Origin: Dendrolimus kikuchii
Lineage: Eukaryota > Arthropoda > Insecta > Lepidoptera > Lasiocampidae
Length of the DNA: 64,000 nucleotides
Assembly: GCA_019925095.2 (NCBI GenBank)
Contig: CM034389.1
Coordinates: 25,904,935-25,968,934 of the forward strand
Direction: 5' to 3'
In this document: positions 1-10,119 of the stretch, one piece after another
Position numbering within the stretch: the first letter of the stretch is position 1
Layout: each line of letters starts with the position of its first letter
Translations under genes and position numbers: made by a program
Notes under the pieces: generated by a model
Databases searched by the model: none
Told to the model about the DNA's origin: nothing
Seen by the model: the letters and a program-made list of their open reading frames with translations, nothing else

Positions 1-228
1 AACCAAAGGTGCTACAAATGCGCTGCTGCTCTCTTAAGGGAGACTGGAACCTGGTCACTAATGCCGGAACACAACTCAAGGTTGTTATGGTGACATACTT
101 TAGACCAGGGGTGGTAGCCATCCAGTCGGGCAAATGCCCTACCACCTGGCTGTGGGTTGTTTTGTCGCCTCTTACGACAGGCCGCCCGGCCGCAGGAAAT
201 TGTATTCTTTCTCCGTTCCTGCACCGAT
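1..228 (-). mobile_element. R310 A-tailed short repeat, copy 1 (cut by window edge)
   Basis: This is a copy of a roughly 310-bp family seen at least nine times here and called R310 in this annotation. On its sense (minus) strand a full copy starts near GTGCAGGAACGGAG and ends GCAATAAAAAAA, so it behaves like an A-tailed retrotransposed unit. The tail side lies outside the window. I see no tRNA-like A/B boxes and no credible protein; the long frames across it are shadows repeated in every copy. It could be a SINE or the 3' end of a LINE. Confidence 0.75.
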
Positions 229-469
229 AAAATTCCCATTGATCCTAGGTTTTAACTTCCCACTTAATTTACTTCACTTTGTCCAAGTCTCCAATGTCCT
301 CAACTGTCAGTCGAGTTCATGATTCGAGTCGAGTTTTGTATTTATACTTACTCTATGTACTATGAATCTTCATTCGCCTTCTCTTAACCTGTTATATTAC
401 TCTAGATACAATAAAAGGTCAAATAGTTTTATGGATCGGGTAATGTTAAAACATCCCAAAAATCAGGGA

Positions 470-645
470 TGGTCTCTGTGTTCTCACTGCAACGCAGAGG
501 CTCCGGGTTCGAATTCTGGTATGGTAAATTTCGGAAGCGAATTTTCTCAATTTTTTACTATGGTCTGGGTGTCTGGGATCGGTCGAGGAGTAATCCATTG
601 TATATTACTCATAACACAAGCGTAAGTTGATTAATTTGGGAATTT
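470..645 (+). mobile_element. tRNA-derived SINE (family S1), degenerate copy
   Basis: The copy carries the family's B-box region (GGGTTCGAATTC near 504-515), then the body with TACTATGGTCTGGGTGTC and CATAACACAAGCGTAA. The A-box region and the simple-repeat tail have decayed. Better copies lie at 33567 and 39085. Confidence 0.7.
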
Positions 646-1070
646 TTATTATCATATGAATCCCAATTCGGTTTAGCTGGCAACATTCGAAGCTAATGTT
701 TTTCTTACGGAAGCCACCAGAACACAGTCGTCTATGTCTGGGTCATGTACAATCAGTTTGTCAAAGTTGGTCTTTGAAGTTACGCAATTCGGGTTGTCAA
801 GTGTCGAATATTTATGACATGCAAACAAAATATAAATGCTATTTACATTTGTAATGGTTTAGTATTTATCCACTAGTGATAGAAAAAGCTCAAAAGCCTT
901 AATGGTTGGAAATAATTTGTTTTATTGGCGACTAAGGCTTTATTGGCGTCTTGATGAGTTATGGAACAAAGAATATCATTTGTTAGTGTAAAATTTCAAT
1001 ATCTATAATATAATAAAATTCTAAACATGCCGTGTCTGTATAGGTATATGCTATTAATTATGAAGCTATT
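646..1070. other. AT-rich stretch, nothing recognised
   Basis: No repeat copy, RNA gene or coding segment was recognised. The base composition is like the window background. Confidence 0.5.
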
Positions 1071-1074
1071 AAAA

Positions 1075-1460
1075 AAAAATCGAAATGTGTGCTGGGACAC
1101 ATAGTAGAACTGAAACTTCAACGGACAAGTGGTAAAACGAATGGCAACGGACAAGTGGCAAAACGAATCGCAACAAAATTTTAACTTGACGTTTTACGGC
1201 CAGATTGTTAATGTACTTGTCCAATTTGAAAACTTTCGAAAAATTTAGATTTTTCGCAGGTTTACTGCAATTTATGATTTGATTGGTTTTATTTAAACAT
1301 TTTTTATTTTATCAAACAAAAAAGCTGAAGTCGATCCGGAACCAAAAATCGCATCCATAGTCTACTCTAAAATTATGCCGCCTCTCACCACGTCTAGTCT
1401 CAATTTATGCCCCTAAAAATACTAAGACCCCGTCTATATAGAAGTTTCACTTCAAAAACA
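1075..1460 (+). repeat. copy of foldback-type repeat (family F)
   Basis: It shares the 95-bp arm of the palindrome at 56996-57215 (from AATGTGTGCTGGGACACATA), then the loop in inverted orientation (TGTTAATGTACTTGTCC) and the same flank (TTTTTCGCAGGTTTACTG through GACCCCGTCTATATA). The second palindrome arm is missing here. No protein is encoded. Confidence 0.65.
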
Positions 1461-1461
1461 A

Positions 1462-1900
1462 CTGGAATAGACTATATAAAGATGGAGAACACGATGCAAT
1501 TTTCGGCATTCACGTAAAAACGTTTTCGCTGGTCGACAGCGAATTCTTAGACTTGAACTCAGCGCTACTTTTTGTCCAGGGAATCCCGCAGGAAAGTTTT
1601 TTTTTTTATTGCAGGAGATCAGCAGACAGGCAGACGACCCACTTGATGGAAAGCGGTTACCATCGCCTATGGATATTTGCAACACCAAAGTTCCTACAAA
1701 TGCGCTGCTGCGCTCTTAAGGGAGACTGGAACCTGATCACTAATGCCGGAACACAACTCAAGGTTATTATGGCGACATACTTTAGACCAGGGGTGGTAGC
1801 CACCCAGTCGGGCAAATGCCCTACCACCTGGCAGATTTAAAATGGCCGTATTTAAAAAATCGAATTCGACGTCATGAAATTTAGGACCCGTCTCACATCT
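1462..1900 (+). mobile_element. Helitron-like fragment interrupted by an R310 copy
   Basis: The part before 1596 (CTGGAATAGACTATATAAAG, ATTCACGTAAAAAC, GGGAATCCCGCAGG) and the part after 1833 (GATTTAAAATGGCC) match, in order, the Helitron-like element at 24914-25417. An R310 repeat sits between the two halves. Confidence 0.55.
1597..1832 (-). mobile_element. R310 A-tailed short repeat, copy 2 (5'-truncated)
   Basis: The T-run at 1597-1607 is the A-tail on the minus strand. The copy stops at the CCTACCACCTGG position, so about 75 bp of the sense 5' end is missing, as expected from incomplete reverse transcription. It lies inside a Helitron-like sequence. No clear target duplication was found. 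Confidence 0.75.
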
Positions 1901-1997
1901 TGTCATACTTCATGTATGGCCCCTTAGATCAAGGCGTTTCTCGCCGATATATTCTGTGAGGGCGGCGGTATTGCACCTACCGAGCCTGTAATCAAGA

Positions 1998-2451
1998 CAG
2001 GGGCGTAGCTACAGCCGTATTAGCCGTATCAATGATACAGGGCCCCCAGGCTACAGGGGCCCTGAAAGTGTGTAAGCAAAAATTCTTATAATGTTATCTA
2101 CAATCTTATAGCTTAATAATATTTTTGTGAATAACTGCTGGACCAACAGAAATGGCAATCAGACTTGTCATTATGGTCTATGACGTAGAAAATCTGAAAT
2201 CGTCATCAACTAAAGTTGATTTGATAAATAACTTTGCCAAAAAAAAGGCGAGAAAAGTGTAACTTTAATTTGAATTGTTTGTTTAACTTAGCTCATAAGG
2301 GCACTAGATATAAGTAATAACTTATAATCAATATATAATTATTTTAATTCGATTCGAGCATTTTTTGTTTCTTTTAAAAACATTTTACCCTTCCTATGGG
2401 CCCCGCAATACATTGTGATACAGGGCCCGTCTCAGGCAAGCTACGCTACTG
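1998..2451. mobile_element. non-autonomous hAT-type element with 8-bp TSD
   Basis: The 454-bp element begins CAGGGGCGTAGCTAC and ends GTAGCGTAG-like in reverse complement (CAGTAGCGTAGCTTG), giving imperfect terminal inverted repeats. It is flanked on both sides by the identical 8-mer AATCAAGA (1990-1997 and 2452-2459). An 8-bp TSD with CAG-type ends is diagnostic of the hAT superfamily. Just inside each end is a GATACAGGGCCC motif. No transposase is encoded, so it would need one in trans. Confidence 0.88.
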
Positions 2452-2509
2452 AATCAAGAAAATGTATTCCATTCCAGCATGGCTTTACCATATTCATAAT
2501 GCTAAAAAG

Positions 2510-2587
2510 GTGTGTAAGAATAAGCCTAAATGGCGCTCTGTTGTTCGTGCCTACCCCGCAAGGGAACTGGCGTGAAGTTATGTATGT
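2510..2587 (+). mobile_element. RTE-like LINE 3' end, copy 1 (78 bp, 14-bp TSD)
   Basis: This is a very short 5'-truncated copy. It contains only the last ORF2 codons (NKPKWRSVVRAYPARELA, then stop) and the TATG-repeat tail. The 14-mer ATAATGCTAAAAAG occurs immediately before (2496-2509) and after it (2588-2601), proving target-primed insertion. Confidence 0.93.
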
Positions 2588-2639
2588 ATAATGCTAAAAA
2601 GTATCTCAGTCGATTCCGGTCTTAACCATCCTATTTATA

Positions 2640-2908
2640 TGAATATGCGGCTAATATCAAATGACAATAGTGAGTGGCATAATGAGGGCACAATGGCCAT
2701 GCGCGGACGCACTGAAACCGACTCAAATTGATGCTACACTTTTCTTTGAATTGGTCGCGCAAACATTGCCATGTGTTACAGTTAGATGCAGCAAACTAAC
2801 AGGGTTGTCAACTAAAGACATTTTGTTTTCAATTTGCAAGAGGATCAGTCCTCTGAAATTCTATTCAGAATTAACTATGTCTACAAACAAACAAACATAA
2901 TAGTTGTA
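2640..2908. other. stretch leading into LINE-derived tandem array
   Basis: A 79-codon frame at 2661-2900 matches no family I recognise. The last part (2868-2893) is the mirror of the following array's linker: AACTATGTCTACAAACAA pairs with TTGTATGTAGACATAGTT across about 13 nt. Confidence 0.4.
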
Positions 2909-2910
2909 TG

Positions 2911-3445
2911 TAGACATAGTTAATTCTGAAACACCTCTTTGATGCCACCCGTGATCAAGAAGGCTGATTTGTATTTCGCGCAGCAACGTATCAGCATTGC
3001 CGTACAGTGTGGTAATTAACTGTCTACAAACAAACGTACCAGTTGTTTGTAGACATAGTTAATTCCGAAACAACTCTTTGATGCCACCCGTGATCAAGAA
3101 GGCTGATTTGTATTTCGCGCAGCAACGTATCAGCATTGCCGTACAGCGTGGCAATCAACTGTCTACAAACAAACAAACGTAGCAGTTGTTTGTAGACATA
3201 GTTAATTTCGAAACAACTCTTTGATGCCACCCGTGATCAAGAAGGCTGATTTGTATTTTGTGCAGCAATATATCAGCATTGCCGTACAGCGTGGCAAGTA
3301 ACTGTCTACAAACAAACGTACCAGTTGTTTGTAGACATAGTTAATTCTGAAACAACTCTTTGATGCCACCCGTGATCAAGAAGGCTGGTTCGTATTTCTC
3401 GCAACGAATCAGCATTGCCATTCAGCGTGGTAAGGCAGCCAGCCT
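2911..3445 (+). repeat. tandem array of about 139-143 bp units derived from a LINE C-terminus
   Basis: TAGACATAGTTAATT recurs at 2911, 3050, 3193 and 3332, a period of 139, 143 and 139 bp. Each unit encodes, in one frame, part of a LINE ORF2 C-terminus (YFAQQRISIAVQRG) and ends in a palindromic linker: GTCTACAAACAA, a 9-nt loop, TTGTTTGTAGAC. The last unit runs into the normal continuation (AASLLGILPSGSD). The array is therefore a local amplification of a LINE fragment. Confidence 0.85.
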
Positions 3446-3605
3446 TCTGGGCATACTTCCCTCGGGCAGCGATTTGTTACATAGTTTATAACTTATTATT
3501 TTATGTATTTAATCCAGTATTTATTGTTGAATTGTATTTTCAAGTTTAAATCTTAAAAAATCTTGTATAATACATTGATTGTTCAAAAAGAAAGAAAAGC
3601 ACATA
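3399..3605 (+). pseudogene. LINE ORF2 C-terminal remnant with 3' UTR
   Basis: The reading ISIAIQRGKAASLLGILPSG is followed closely by a stop and an AT-rich 3' UTR ending TTCAAAAAGAAAGAAAAG. The IQRGNAASLLGT motif recurs in this window at 41255-41575, 52573-52735 and, more decayed, near 40300 and 46350, so it marks one LINE family. Only the extreme C-terminus remains. Confidence 0.7.
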
Positions 3606-4104
3606 TAAATATGAAAATTATTAAATCTTAGTATCTTCGTTGTTGTTAGTCGTCTTCTTTATCTTCTTGGGAAGTGGTTTACGTATTTTAGGAAGTACTT
3701 AGCATTTTACTATTTAGAGTTAGTGGGATATTCATGTGTACACCACAAGATAGACCTTGGCGAACTTTTTTATTTGCCTTCTGAATAAATAATGCTTATC
3801 TAATTAAGTATAGTTAATTATAAGTATAATAAATCTCAACTATTTAATGAAATTTATCCATTTGAGCTGTTATAAAAATTCTCTTGTTTATCGATAGATA
3901 AAGAGTCATCTCAAAATCATTATTATAACTATATTATTATTTTTCTTTCCTTTTATTGTCTTGGTCTTATTGAGTATGCATTGTTTGCTACAACTCCATT
4001 AATTCTTCAAAAAGTGATTCTGTAACATACAGTACAATACTTATAAAAAAAAAGAATTTGAGATATAAATAGAATATGAAATATAAAAAAAATCAATATT
4101 TAGC
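3606..4104. other. AT-rich stretch, nothing recognised
   Basis: No feature was recognised apart from AT-rich sequence and short A-runs. Confidence 0.45.
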
Positions 4105-4275
4105 TAGACGTGTTGCTGGGGAGTTTCTTGCCGCTTCTTCTCCTTTACAGCATCAACGCGTTGCGAAGCGGTGTACATAGAATAGGAAGTAAAAAAAAAA
4201 ATTTAACTTACATATATGACCTTCAAAAAGTGTTCTCCAGTGGAACTTATTTTGAATAAAAACTTTTGAATTTTG
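4105..4275 (+). mobile_element. retroelement 3' tail carrying the shared CGTGTTGCTG module
   Basis: CGTGTTGCTGGGGAGTTTCT, CCGCTTCTTCTC and GTTGCGAAGCGG lie in the same order as in the Jockey 3' UTR at 19675 and in both Penelope copies. A distinct end follows (GTTCTCCAGTGGAACTTATT, GAATAAAAACTTTTGAAT), matched again at 50700-50825. Confidence 0.65.
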
Positions 4276-4676
4276 AATTTAAAGGGAGGCTTTTACTTAC
4301 AGATGATATTTGATTACCTGAAGTGTCAAATAATCAAGCATAGTCAAGTGGGCTAGAAGTAGTAATCACGAAGAGCCATATTTAAAAAAAAGAAGGCTAA
4401 GCTTATAAGTAGGCAGCCCTACGGTAGAAAGTGTCACCACGCATTGCCGCCGTTTGCCTGTACGCAGCCCGCATTAAAATCTATTTCCTCGCATATAAAC
4501 GCCAAATTATAAAGCGGCAATGTCTGTGTTCATTGTTAACTTAAACACAAACGTATATTATGCAATTGGTTTAAATTATTTGTTGTTGAAACGAGATTTT
4601 TCTAGAAAACTACTACGCACCAGTTTTGTTTTTTAGTCTGTTAAGTGTGTGTGAAGACTTAAGCCGTGTAGAAATG

Positions 4677-4967
4677 AAGAAAGAATACAAATTCCTGCGG
4701 ACGGGCGGTCTGTCAGAGGCGACAAAACAAACTACAGCCATGTGGTAGGGTATTTGCCCGTCTGGATGGATACCACCCCTACTCTAGAGTATTTTGTCAT
4801 GACAACCATGAGTTGTTCCGGCATCAGTAACTAGATTCTAGTGCTCCCGTTGAGGTCGGCAATACTTTGATAGCTCCTTTGGTGTTGTAAATGTCCATAG
4901 TCGATGGTAACCATTTTCCATCTGATAGGTCGGCAGCATGACTTCTTTATTACAACATTAAAAAAAG
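4677..4967 (+). mobile_element. R310 A-tailed short repeat, copy 3 (old)
   Basis: It is in sense orientation and covers almost the full length, from GAATACAAATTCCTGCGG to ATTAAAAAAAGA. It is the most diverged long copy, with many substitutions and small indels, implying an earlier insertion. A short AGAAATG repeat at both sides may be the TSD. Confidence 0.65.
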
Positions 4968-5046
4968 ATAAAACAGAAATGTCTGCATGCGAAAATACTT
5001 ATTAATTTGGACGGATTATCATTTTTGGGGAATATTATTCTACAAA

Positions 5047-5395
5047 CGTCTCCACTCAGCTGAGATGAGAATGTTGAGATGGATGTGTGGTGTTACAAGA
5101 ATGGATAAGGTGAGAAATGAGTACATAAGGGGATCTTTGAAAGTTGCACCTGTGACAGAAAAATTGAGAGGAAGAAGATTAAGTTGGTATGGGCATATAA
5201 TGAGGAGGGATGAAAGTCACGTGACAAAAAGAATGTTATACTACAAGATCGATGGGTACAAATTTAAAGGTAGACCAACAAAAAAGATGGATGGATTGTG
5301 TGAAGGATGACATGATGATATGCGGTGTGACAGAAGAGGTATGTCAGAATAGAAGAGTGTGGAAGGAAAAGACATATTGTGCCGACCCCAAGTAA
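5047..5395 (+). pseudogene. C-terminus of an RTE-type LINE reverse transcriptase, frameshifted
   Basis: The translated motifs EMRMLRWMCGVTRMDKVRNE, GSLKVAPVTEKLRGRRLSWY and GHIMRRDESHVTKR belong to the C-terminal region of a very common RTE-type LINE protein in insects. A frameshift near 5281 puts the remaining part (RWMDCVKDDM, VWKEKTYCADPK, stop) in another frame. No catalytic reverse transcriptase motif is left. This family is different from the twelve (TATG)n-tailed copies. A short minus-strand fragment lies at 50505-50610. Confidence 0.8.
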
Positions 5396-5489
5396 TTGGG
5401 ATATGGTGAAAGAAAAGAGAGATTATTCTAGACGATGCTAGATCGAGGCATTGAGTGCGACACAAACATTTTCTAAGTTCCATTCTATA

Positions 5490-6190
5490 CTAGCATTTGC
5501 CCGCGACTTCGCCCACGTTGGACATTAACAAAGTTACCGTTATTTTACTAAATATAAAATCACAAGTTATTTCCAGCAGAGTAATTTAATGGATTTTTTA
5601 GTATGAAAATACAGGAATTCTGGAAATTCCCGTAAAAGTTCGGGATAAGTAATGTTACTAAAGGTATACACCAGGGGTTCCCAAACTTTTTCAGTTCGCG
5701 GCGCACTTACAGGTTTAGTACTTTGTTTCGGCGCCCTAGCTAGTTGAAATATGGTACAATGATACTAGATAGATAGGCACAAAAATTTAAACATCACAAT
5801 ATAAAGCTGAGTTTTATATTTATACACAAGAAAACATTTATTATTATAAAAAAAAAATAGGAAATTAAATATAATGCAAGTTAGCCAATGTTACGCGTGA
5901 GTTTGGTGATATCCACACATTTTGTAACCGCGAATGGCTAAGTTTAATTTCCGGAGAATGGTAAACAGGAGCACCTCACGCGTCCCCTCTTTACTCTCCA
6001 CGGCTCACCAGGGCACCGCGACGCACACTTTGGGAACTCCTGATTTTATCGACCAGTGAAGATTGCGTACCGGAATCAATTTTTTTCGGCCTGGCCACTT
6101 TAAACCTCTACCGAGAAAATTCCCGTAGGATTCTCGGGATACAAAGTATCGCAGATTGTAAGTGGCTACCAATAATAATTAATCGAAACA
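5490..6190 (-). mobile_element. Helitron-like element, 3' end CTAG, interrupted by a hAT-like element
   Basis: On the minus strand the sequence ends GGGCGAAGTCGCGGGCAAAT then GCTAG, next to a T. This is the hairpin-plus-CTRR end expected of a Helitron. Body motifs (GGGAATTTTCTCGG, ATCCTACGGG) resemble the copy at 24914-25417. A separate hAT-like element occupies 5672-6042. The 5' end is not defined. Confidence 0.6.
5672..6042. mobile_element. hAT-like non-autonomous element inside a Helitron-like copy
   Basis: The left end CAGGGGTTCCCAAAC and the reverse complement of the right end, CAGGAGTTCCCAAAG, form terminal inverted repeats, with further similarity inside (TTCGCGGCGC versus GTCGCGGTGC). 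CAGGGGTTCCCAAA-type ends are typical of hAT elements. I could not see an 8-bp target duplication, so the copy is either old or I have misplaced a border. Confidence 0.65.
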
Positions 6191-6209
6191 ATTTATACAG
6201 TTTTGTGTA

Positions 6210-6507
6210 CATAGATACATACATAACCTCACGCCAGTTCCTTTGCGGGGTAGGCACGAACAACAGAGCGCCATTCAGGCTTATTCTTACACACCTCACT
6301 TGCTTCGTTGACATTCATAACTCTTGTCATGCACGCTCGTCTGTTCTTAAGGCTCCTGACATCACCTTCTGCTAGTACACGATCAATTTGATCATGGAAG
6401 GTGTGTCGTGGCCTTCCCCGACTTCTGCATCCATCCACTTTTGCATTCTATATATGTTTAGTCGTTCTTTCATCATGCATTGTTTCCACATGCCCGAACC
6501 ATCGGAG
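6210..6507 (-). mobile_element. RTE-like LINE 3' end, copy 2
   Basis: The minus-strand copy starts in the codons for the FGHVER-type motif (PMVRACGN on decay) and ends in the TATG tail. A possible TSD is TTTTGTGTA / TTTTGTATA. It is more diverged than most copies (for example CCTCACGCC at the 3' end). Confidence 0.8.
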
Positions 6508-6516
6508 TTTTGTATA

Positions 6517-7277
6517 ATTTATTTAAAATTAGAATTTTATATAAATGATATAAAAATCAAAATCTATACTCTATTTTATGCAGCAAATTACAAAGTATCA
6601 AGTTTTATAACTCATGCAAGTATTGATTGCAATTTTTATAGTTTTTTGTTACTCAAATATCATTTTGACATTTAAAGATGATTTTGCAAGCGACCACAGT
6701 GGGACAGCACACCGCTAAGCGTTCTAGAATTTATGAGCCAAGAATTTGGAAATGGCAACACATACCTAAAGAATTACAACTCTTAAAGTTATTATAAAAC
6801 TAACAGTTTTAACACGATTACTACTAGTTCTGAAAACAGATTATGATCTAAATAGCTGAAAGTATAATAATGTGCATCCTTTCCGTATATAACTGGTTGC
6901 TAACAAACTGTAAATGCCCAATAAACCTACATTTGATGCTGAATTTATGTTCGGCGTTGCAAGTGACAAACTTACTATAGCTAGAGAATTAAAGAATTAC
7001 AGAATTTATTCGAAACCACTATATAGTGTACAGAAACATTGGTATCGCAAACAACTGCTGTAGTATAAATACTGTGTGGCAGTTGTTAGCGCCCATATGC
7101 AGACAACTCGTTTGTTATTCAATTTAAAAAAGAAAAATATTTTTAAGTTTATACATTTGGAAATTTTCGTGTTATTATTTGTAAGGTATGTGGAAATGCG
7201 TGTTTGGGTTTGTATAATGTATATGTGTGTGATGTGTGTACAAGTGAACGAGTGAGTGTGTGGTTACAGACTTATTA
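6517..7277. other. AT-rich stretch, nothing recognised
   Basis: No repeat copy was recognised. The 7200-7270 part is a degenerate GT-rich run. Confidence 0.45.
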
Positions 7278-7285
7278 GACTAGTG

Positions 7286-7579
7286 TAAGGTTATATCTAG
7301 AGTTGAATTTGAGGTAGGGCAGCATTGGTCACAGGTAGGGCGAAAGTAAAAAAAACAATTGTATCGATTTTTGACTAGAACACTCTTTATCGTGTACTTC
7401 ACTTAACCAAACTACAAACAATCATAATCAATCTCTAGTTTATGTTTATTTTAGTTTAAAAGGGGACAAACAATTTAATAATAATAATTTATTTTAGGTT
7501 TTGGTAATTTTAAGGTAGGGCATTGTAATTTCATGGTAGGGCATTGCCCCACAATGCCCCCCCCCTAGCTACGGGCGTG
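7286..7579. mobile_element. hAT-like element with 8-bp TSD and G-rich end
   Basis: GACTAGTG flanks the block on both sides (7278-7285 and 7580-7587; the match extends to 10 bp with TA). The right end in reverse complement, CACGCCCGTAGCTAGG, resembles hAT termini and the element at 1998. The left end TAAGGTTATATCTAG is a decayed match. Internally it repeats GGTAGGGCA. There is no coding capacity. Confidence 0.6.
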
Positions 7580-7714
7580 GACTAGTGTAGTCGGTTTAGT
7601 AAATTCTCGGTGTCGTCATAAGGGAGTTCTATTAGCCAGCTTAGCTATTTGATATTTAATGAAAAATTGCAAGTTCTAAGATGTTAGGCGATATTGTTTA
7701 ATTGCTACTTTCTA

Positions 7715-7950
7715 AATGCATAAGTGGATGGATGCAGGAGTCGTGGAAGGCCACGACACACCTTCCATGATCAAATTGATTATGTACTAGCGGAGGGTGA
7801 TGTCAGGAGCCTTAAGAACAGACGAGTGTGCATGACAAGAGTTATGAATGTCAAAGAAGCAAGTGAGGTGTGTAAGAATGGGCCTAAATGGCGCTCTGTT
7901 GTTCGTGCCTACCCCGCAAGGGAACTGGCGTGAAGTTATGTATGTATGTA
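7715..7950 (+). mobile_element. RTE-like LINE 3' end, copy 3 (12-bp TSD)
   Basis: It encodes MDGCRSRGRPRHTFHDQID and continues to YPARELA, stop, then a (TATG)n tail. TGCTACTTTCTA duplicates at 7703-7714 and 7951-7962. The last 69 codons of the ORF are open. Confidence 0.92.
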
Positions 7951-7962
7951 TGCTACTTTCTA

Positions 7963-8684
7963 TTCTGTGTGTTGTTTCTTTCATTTAAATTTTAATACCA
8001 TCGGTCAAGGTTTACTCAAAAATTCGTAATCTACGCCCGATGAAGGCGTATAGCTGATAAAGGTCAGTTGACCTTTAGCTATGTTGCTTGATGACACATG
8101 ATCATATTATCATGCCTGTTTGCCGTGAGGGTAGGATGGATAATTTACAACGATCCTGATACACCCCTTTCGCGTCATCGATTTTAATTAATCTCTGCGT
8201 ACATGCAAGTTTATATTTGGACCGTTTTACTCGATTCTTTGTTGACATGTTTGCTGTTTGATTTTGGTGAGTACGTCGCGGTCTACCGGCATCAACTCCA
8301 CCATTCTCACGATTTCATTACTATTCCGTTGTGTTCAAAATGGCTATGGAAGCTTAAATACTATGTTATGCATATCCTGTAACAGGATACGAACCCACTC
8401 TATTGAATCGAAATACATTTATACAATATCCTTTTCAATCCCTGTAGTCCCCCATTTTTAGAGGAACTTTTTAGTAGTTTCCTCTACCAATCTCGTTCCT
8501 GTAATTTGCATTCAAATGAAAATCTTCTGCTAACGATACCACGCTGTGGAACTCACTTTAGAAAATCAGACAAGCTATATTAATTTCTGCATTCAAACAC
8601 TTGACTACTATTTGTCCATTAAAAAAAAATTGTTGCAGTAACTAGAGTTATACTATTGTTTACATGTAGGTATATGTAAAGAAA
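7963..8684. other. no recognised feature
   Basis: Mixed-composition sequence without a recognised repeat or gene. The 67-codon frame at 8258-8461 has no family signature. Confidence 0.4.
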
Positions 8685-8808
8685 GAAAAAGATTTATTTA
8701 GAACTACAATAAAATTCACTTAAACTATTAAAATAAAAACCTTAGCTCAGCAAAACTGCCGGTTAATATAACCAGCGCTGATATTCCGCTAAGGCCATGT
8801 AATTTATA
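8685..8808 (-). mobile_element. LINE 3' UTR fragment (family U)
   Basis: The minus strand ends AATAAATCTTTTTCTTTC, a poly(A)-signal-like end with a pyrimidine-rich tail. The segment CAGCGCTGATATTCCGCTAA matches the copy at 27570-27751 (CAGCGCTGATCTTCCGCTAG). Confidence 0.55.
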
Positions 8809-8902
8809 TTATTATAATATATTTATTTATGTATATCTGTATTAGTTTATTATTAGTTGATTTCTTCTTTAATTATATTTAATTATGATTGAATTAGTTT
8901 TA

Positions 8903-9268
8903 CACACATACATAACTTCACGCCAGTTGCCTTGCGGGGTAGGCACGAACAACAGAGCGTCATTTAGGTCCATTCTTACACACCTCACTTGCTTCTTTGG
9001 CATTCATAACTCTTGTCATGCACGCTCGTCTGTTCTTAAGGCTCCTGACATCACCCTCCGCTAGTACACGATCAATTTGATCATGGAAGGTGTGTCGTGG
9101 CCTTCCACGACTTCTGCATCCATCCACTTTTGCATTGTATATCTGTTTAGTCATTCTTTCATCATGCATTCTTTCCACATGCCCGAACCACCGGAGCATT
9201 CCTTTCCTTACCTTCACCCCGGCACTCTCTTTCAGACCAACTCTCTTTCTTACTTCGGTTCGGTACTA
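8903..9268 (-). mobile_element. RTE-like LINE 3' end, copy 4 (11-bp TSD)
   Basis: The frame on the minus strand, from KVRKGMLRWFGHVERMHDER to KEASEVCKNGPK, is open. AATTAGTTTTA duplicates at 8892-8902 and 9269-9279. The copy begins within RKRVGLKESAGVKV-type codons. Confidence 0.92.
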
Positions 9269-9304
9269 AATTAGTTTTAATTTAGTTAAATCACCAAATG
9301 TTAT

Positions 9305-9475
9305 TTAATTTTTCTTTTAATGTTTCTTTGGACACCGGGTTGGGATAAACCGCTATAAGCGATAAGACCGTCCATTGTTCTAATGGAAATGTATTAATAT
9401 TAAATTGTCTAGGTTTAACATATGGTGAACAATAAAGAGTTTCCATTCATTCATTCATTCATTCATTCCTATGCT
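9305..9475 (+). mobile_element. LINE 3' UTR fragment with (ATTC)n tail (family V)
   Basis: GCGATAAGACCG and TGGTGAACAATAAAGAGTTT are followed by six ATTC repeats. The reverse complement of the same tail is at 52806-52945 (CTCTTTATTGTTCACCAC, TTATCGCTTTAGAGCGAT). This is a recurrent LINE tail; there is no coding part here. Confidence 0.6.
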
Positions 9476-9496
9476 TGCCTTGGCCAATAAATCACT

Positions 9497-9815
9497 AACG
9501 ATCGCCAAACAAATGCCTCCATACTGGAAGAGCTCGAGATTGGAGATCAACAGAGGTTATCAGCAGGATGCCGACAACGGATATTGAAGTACTTTGGATA
9601 TATGTAGCTCGAAAGAACTCAGACAATATGGAGAGACTTGTAGTCACTGGGAAAGTTGAAGGTAAGAGATCTCGCGGTAGATCGCCAAATACGTGATTTG
9701 ACCAGGTTGCTGATCAGCTGGACATATCGTGTTCAGAAGTTATCTTGGTGGATGAGAAGGATTGTTCACTACCATCAAAGACACGATCCTCAGCAGTGAG
9801 GGAATGACTTAGAAG
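9497..9815 (+). pseudogene. LINE ORF2 C-terminus remnant with frameshift
   Basis: Readable pieces are NASILEELEIGDQQRLSAGC and RQRILKYFGY, then after a frameshift ARKNSDNMERLVVTGKVEGK and RSRGRSPNT. The (F/Y)GH...R...GK...GRP-type pattern is the usual C-terminal end of RTE-type LINE reverse transcriptases, here from a third family. An in-frame stop follows. No reverse transcriptase core remains. Confidence 0.7.
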
Positions 9816-10108
9816 AAGCCCATAAATCACCACGATCACAAGACATGTAATATATTGTATAGTTAACGGTCGTACACCATGTATCAATGATAATGTCATA
9901 TCGTGTTCTTGCTCTATATTTCTTCGGTTTCGTGCGAGTACTTATAAATCATGATTGTTTATTAAAAAATTAATAATATTCATTACTGCGTGTTGGTGTA
10001 TTCTTTATCATTATTGTTTCTATATTAGTATCGATGTTATAAAATATTATTGCTTTAGATAATTTGAAAATAGAGGTATATGTTAGTTGCAATCTTTTAA
10101 TCGGGGTC
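9816..10108. other. no recognised feature
   Basis: AT-rich sequence; nothing identified. Confidence 0.4.
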
Positions 10109-10119
10109 TATATATTACT

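Noticed and set aside
2911..3445. CRISPR-like regular repeats
   Set aside because: Units are about 140 bp, contiguous, without distinct spacers, and encode part of a LINE.
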